NCBI GenBank assembly: GCA_963704565.1
Contig: OY969917.1
Span: 3,844,001 to 3,908,000 of the forward strand
Reading direction: 5' to 3'
DNA from: Rhodoblastus sp963704565
Lineage (GTDB): Bacteria; Pseudomonadota; Alphaproteobacteria; Rhizobiales; Beijerinckiaceae
DNA length: 64,000 bases
The translations under genes were made by a program, and so were the position numbers. This document shows, in pieces, positions 61,669-64,000 of the stretch; positions within the stretch are counted from its first letter, which is position 1; each line of letters starts with the position of its first letter. The notes beneath the pieces were generated by a model, which saw only the letters and a program-made list of their open reading frames with translations, had not been told where the DNA came from and ran no database searches.

Positions 61669-62108
61669 CGACCTTGCGGGAAATGCTGGGCAAGCTTCCG
61701 CCGGAGCGACGCGAGGCGATCGCCAGACGGACCGACGAACTCATCGCCGAGGAATTGACCCTTCGCGACGTGCGCAAGGCGCTCAACCTCACGCAGGAGC
61801 AAATCGCGCGCGCGCTCAACGTCAAACAGGCGAATGTGTCCCAGATGGAAATGCGCGCCGACCTCCTTCTTTCGACATTGAGCAGCTATATCGAAGCCAT
61901 GGGCGGAACCCTGGAGCTGACCGCGCGATTTGAAAATCGACCGGCGATCAAGCTGCAAGGCTTTGCCGCGCTATCTGAGCAACCGCATGCGATGCCTGCC
62001 AAACGATCGCGTGCCGGTGGGGCCAAAGGCGCTCGGAAAAAAGCGGACGACGCCCGTCCCGCCAAATGGGGTCCGAAGCAAAAGGGATTTAGTAAAGTGT
62101 CACCGTAA
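61665..62108 (+). CDS. HigA-like XRE-family antitoxin
   Basis: A 147-residue protein. An N-terminal helical segment (LGKLPPERREAIARRTDELI) precedes an XRE helix-turn-helix (LRDVRKALNLTQEQIARALN; VKQANVSQMEMRADLLLSTL) and the SYIEAMGGTLELTARF segment typical of antitoxins paired with Gp49-like toxins. The last about 45 residues are Lys/Ala-rich and probably disordered. It neutralises the toxin and likely binds the palindrome upstream of the operon. Confidence 0.88.
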   Translation: MTTLREMLGKLPPERREAIARRTDELIAEELTLRDVRKALNLTQEQIARALNVKQANVSQMEMRADLLLSTLSSYIEAMGGTLELTARFENRPAIKLQGFAALSEQPHAMPAKRSRAGGAKGARKKADDARPAKWGPKQKGFSKVSP

Positions 62109-62141
62109 CTACAACTATCGTAGTAAACTATCGTAGTAGTA

Positions 62142-62656
62142 TTAATAAATAGTAAGACTACTTATAATAATAATACCAATAAATACAGCTACAATAATTA
62201 AAAAAAGAGTGGTCTCAGGTGAATTTTGTACCTCTTCCGGATCGCTAGAGCTTTGCTGTGTTGTCGTTGATGCTGATTGACTGTTTCGTGGCGCTGTGTA
62301 GTTATAAAAGCGATTATATAACCTATTAACATCCTCGTCTTTAAGCATACCGCCAAAAATGCTAATCATATCATTCAATTCTTTTGCTAAATCCTTCTTT
62401 CCATCCAATATTAATCTTTCACCCAATGCTTGTAACTTTTTATTATCGCTAAAATATCTCGCTAAAAAGTTCAGCTTAAGCTCAACTGATAAGCTGCTAT
62501 ACTCTGAAAAGCGTTTGGTCTCGATGAGACGAAGTTTAAATGTATTCGCCAAACCATTGGATAGCTTTTGTAGCGCCTCAAATGTTTTATTTATCTGCGG
62601 ATACAATTCGGCTGCGAGATTCCATCTCCTCTCACATTCTTCATCGTAGACATTAT
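62142..62656 (-). pseudogene. 3' part of a J-domain, tail-anchored protein gene split by IS5
   Basis: Reading from the insertion junction at 62656, the frame gives NVYDEECERRWNLAAELYPQ, then INKTFEALQKLSNGLANTFK, a helical charged middle, a Ser/Thr/Gln linker and one C-terminal hydrophobic helix (TLFLIIVAVFIGIIIISSL), i.e. a tail anchor. No start codon precedes it except TTG 62606. When the element and one copy of the 3-bp TTA duplication are removed, this frame joins exactly to the J-domain frame at 63850-64000. AT-rich and probably foreign. Confidence 0.75.
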
Positions 62657-63849
62657 GAGCGCTTTGAAAAAGGCTATTGGTCTATGTGCTCGGCGGTTTC
62701 GCCACTGCGCTGAAGCGCAGATATCGCCCTATAGGGCGCAAATCCGAGCCGATTTGATGGCGGCTACCGCCTCATTTCGCCCTCATCTCCCAATTTGGAC
62801 GCAATTCTCCCGTCTGGACGGCCTCACGCTGCCCGGAGCAGAACCCGCGCCCGTTTCATATTCATCGCACAGGCGACGAATTGCAGATGACAATTGTTGC
62901 GCGCGAGCCCGCGATAACGAACCCGCGCCATGCCATACCAATTTTTCATCGTCGCGTTGGCCCGCTCGACGCCGGAGCGCACACTTGAAGCCGTCGTGTT
63001 GAACCACTTCTGCCAGTTTTTCAGCGGCTTGTTGCGCTTGGCCTTGTAGGCGATCTTGTCGTCGATGCCGAGCGAAGCGAGCTTTTCTCGCAGGGCTTTG
63101 CTGTCGTAAGCTTTGTCCGCGTAATAGGCCTCTTCGTCGCCCTGGATCATCGCCTCGCCGCGCTGGCTGTCGTGCAGGTCGGCGGAGGTCATTTCCGCCT
63201 GCCGGATCAGATCGCTTTCCTCGTCCACGGCGATATGGGCCTTGTAGCCGAAAGAGGTCTTGTCGTTCTTGATCGTGAAGCCGGCGTCGGGATCGCGCGG
63301 ATTGACTTGACCCTCTTCATAAGGCGGCCGCTTCACCGCCGCAGCGATGATCGTCGCATCGACCAGCGTTCCTCTCTTGACGATCAGCCCTCGCGCGTCG
63401 AGTTGGCGGTTGATCTCGGCCAGCAGCTTCTCTGACAGGCCAAGCTTTTCGACCGTCTGCCGGAAACGCCAGATTGACGAATGGTCCGGCGTCTCGGCGT
63501 CGAGCGGGATGCCGCAAAAGCGCCGGAACGAAATCCGATCACGCACGGCCTCCTCGGCCTGCGGGTCGGACAGATTGTACCATTGCTGTAAAAGAACGAT
63601 CTTAAACAGCGTCAGCGGCGGGTATCCTGGCGCGCCCTTGGCATTGGCGTTGATTTGCGCAAACAAAACGTCAAAGGCCGACCAGTCAATGGTCTTGAGC
63701 AAATCTTCCAGGAAGCCGCCGCCTTTCGAATAGGCCTTAACGAAAGCGTCAGCGAGTGAAGGTTGGTCAAAGCAACGGCGCGACATCGGCAAATCGTCTC
63801 CGTGGAGACCCTACAAAATCATGGCGTGGCGACTTTTGCAAAGCGCTCA
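62657..63849. mobile_element. IS5-family insertion sequence (about 1193 bp)
   Basis: Terminal inverted repeats are TGAGCGCTTTGAAAAAGGC at 62657-62675 and the complement of TGAGCGCTTTGCAAAAGTC at 63831-63849 (17 of 19 identical). TTA is duplicated on both sides (62654-62656 and 63850-63852), the TNA-type target of IS1031-like IS5 elements. It carries one transposase gene and interrupts a J-domain gene. Confidence 0.85.
62824..63786 (-). CDS. IS5-family transposase
   Basis: 320 residues from ATG 63786 (MSRRCFDQPSLADAFVKAYS); an in-frame TTG lies two codons upstream. The N-terminal DUF772-type domain has LTLFKIVLLQQWYNLSDPQ and FRRFCGIPLDAETPDHSSIW. The DDE catalytic residues are in GTLVDATIIAAA, YYADKAYDS and SGVERANATMKNWYG. 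Length and motifs are intact, so the element may be active. Confidence 0.95.
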   Translation of the reverse strand: MSRRCFDQPSLADAFVKAYSKGGGFLEDLLKTIDWSAFDVLFAQINANAKGAPGYPPLTLFKIVLLQQWYNLSDPQAEEAVRDRISFRRFCGIPLDAETPDHSSIWRFRQTVEKLGLSEKLLAEINRQLDARGLIVKRGTLVDATIIAAAVKRPPYEEGQVNPRDPDAGFTIKNDKTSFGYKAHIAVDEESDLIRQAEMTSADLHDSQRGEAMIQGDEEAYYADKAYDSKALREKLASLGIDDKIAYKAKRNKPLKNWQKWFNTTASSVRSGVERANATMKNWYGMARVRYRGLARNNCHLQFVACAMNMKRARVLLRAA

Positions 63850-64000
63850 TTATTATTGTCAGGGGTGTCTTCCTTCAAGTCCTTGCTGTGGTCCCGCTGT
63901 TTGTCATATGTCGCCCGCAAAGCAGGGTTCGTTAGGACGCTGTGCGCCTCATTGAGTAGCGTCATGTAATCCGCCCCCAAGGGGCCGACCACGTCTGGAT
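63850..64000 (-). pseudogene. J-domain part of the IS5-interrupted gene, cut by window edge
   Basis: The minus-strand frame reads DVVGPLGADYMTLLNEAHSV, then LTNPALRATYDKQRDHSKD and LKEDTPDNN, up to the insertion junction. LLNEAHSVLTNPALRATYD is the third-helix region of a DnaJ J-domain; the HPD loop would lie beyond the window. Restoring the target site continues in frame into the segment at 62142-62656. J-domains stimulate Hsp70 ATPases. Confidence 0.72.

Overview
The window is GC-rich alphaproteobacterial chromosome, most likely Hyphomicrobiales and possibly the Methylocystaceae/Beijerinckiaceae neighbourhood. I infer this from codon use, the rplU-rpmA-GNAT-obgE-proB and proA-nadD order, a CIRCE-controlled groESL, a CheB/CheR/histidine-kinase hybrid typical of this order, and a dispersed palindrome resembling rhizobial intergenic repeats. 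The genus is not certain.

Layout. 1-12 kb is chromosomal: a truncated aquaporin gene, a ParB-like gene, a 1454-residue hybrid sensory protein, a run of small secreted or membrane stress-type proteins (two of them His/Gly-rich), and groES-groEL behind an RpoH-like promoter and an extended CIRCE operator. 12.03-46.38 kb is a roughly 34.4 kb integrated island. An 18-bp copy of the tRNA-Ser(CGA) 3' end lies at its left border, the intact tRNA lies at its right border, and a tyrosine recombinase gene sits just inside the right border. 46.8-60.4 kb returns to core genome: ribosomal proteins, obgE, proB, proA, nadD. proB and proA are separated by about 7.9 kb holding an outer-membrane protein, a glucan phosphorylase, an SQR-like flavoprotein with a duplicated 3' end, and a frameshifted mgtE. 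61-64 kb has a higBA-type toxin-antitoxin pair and a J-domain gene split by an IS5-family element.

The island carries no recognisable conjugation, replication or phage structural genes. It is dense in conflict-type genes: two GIY-YIG-like nucleases; a three-gene operon of C2H2 zinc-finger protein, coiled-coil protein and Hsp70-like ATPase with a C-terminal zinc ribbon; a WYL regulator divergent from a tandem AAA+ ATPase; a GHKL (MORC-like) ATPase fused to a PD-(D/E)XK nuclease; an HsdR-N-like nuclease with an amber stop; an ADP-ribosylglycohydrolase, phosphatase and exonuclease cluster next to broken metallophosphatase and HEPN genes; and a 12-kb same-strand cluster of two soluble FtsH-like AAA+/M41 proteases, a 5'-nucleotidase and an AddB/AddA-like pair. 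The best candidates for undescribed systems are the Hsp70 cassette and the protease/nucleotidase/AddAB cluster. Several island genes are broken by stops or frameshifts, as expected of a fast-turnover defence island.
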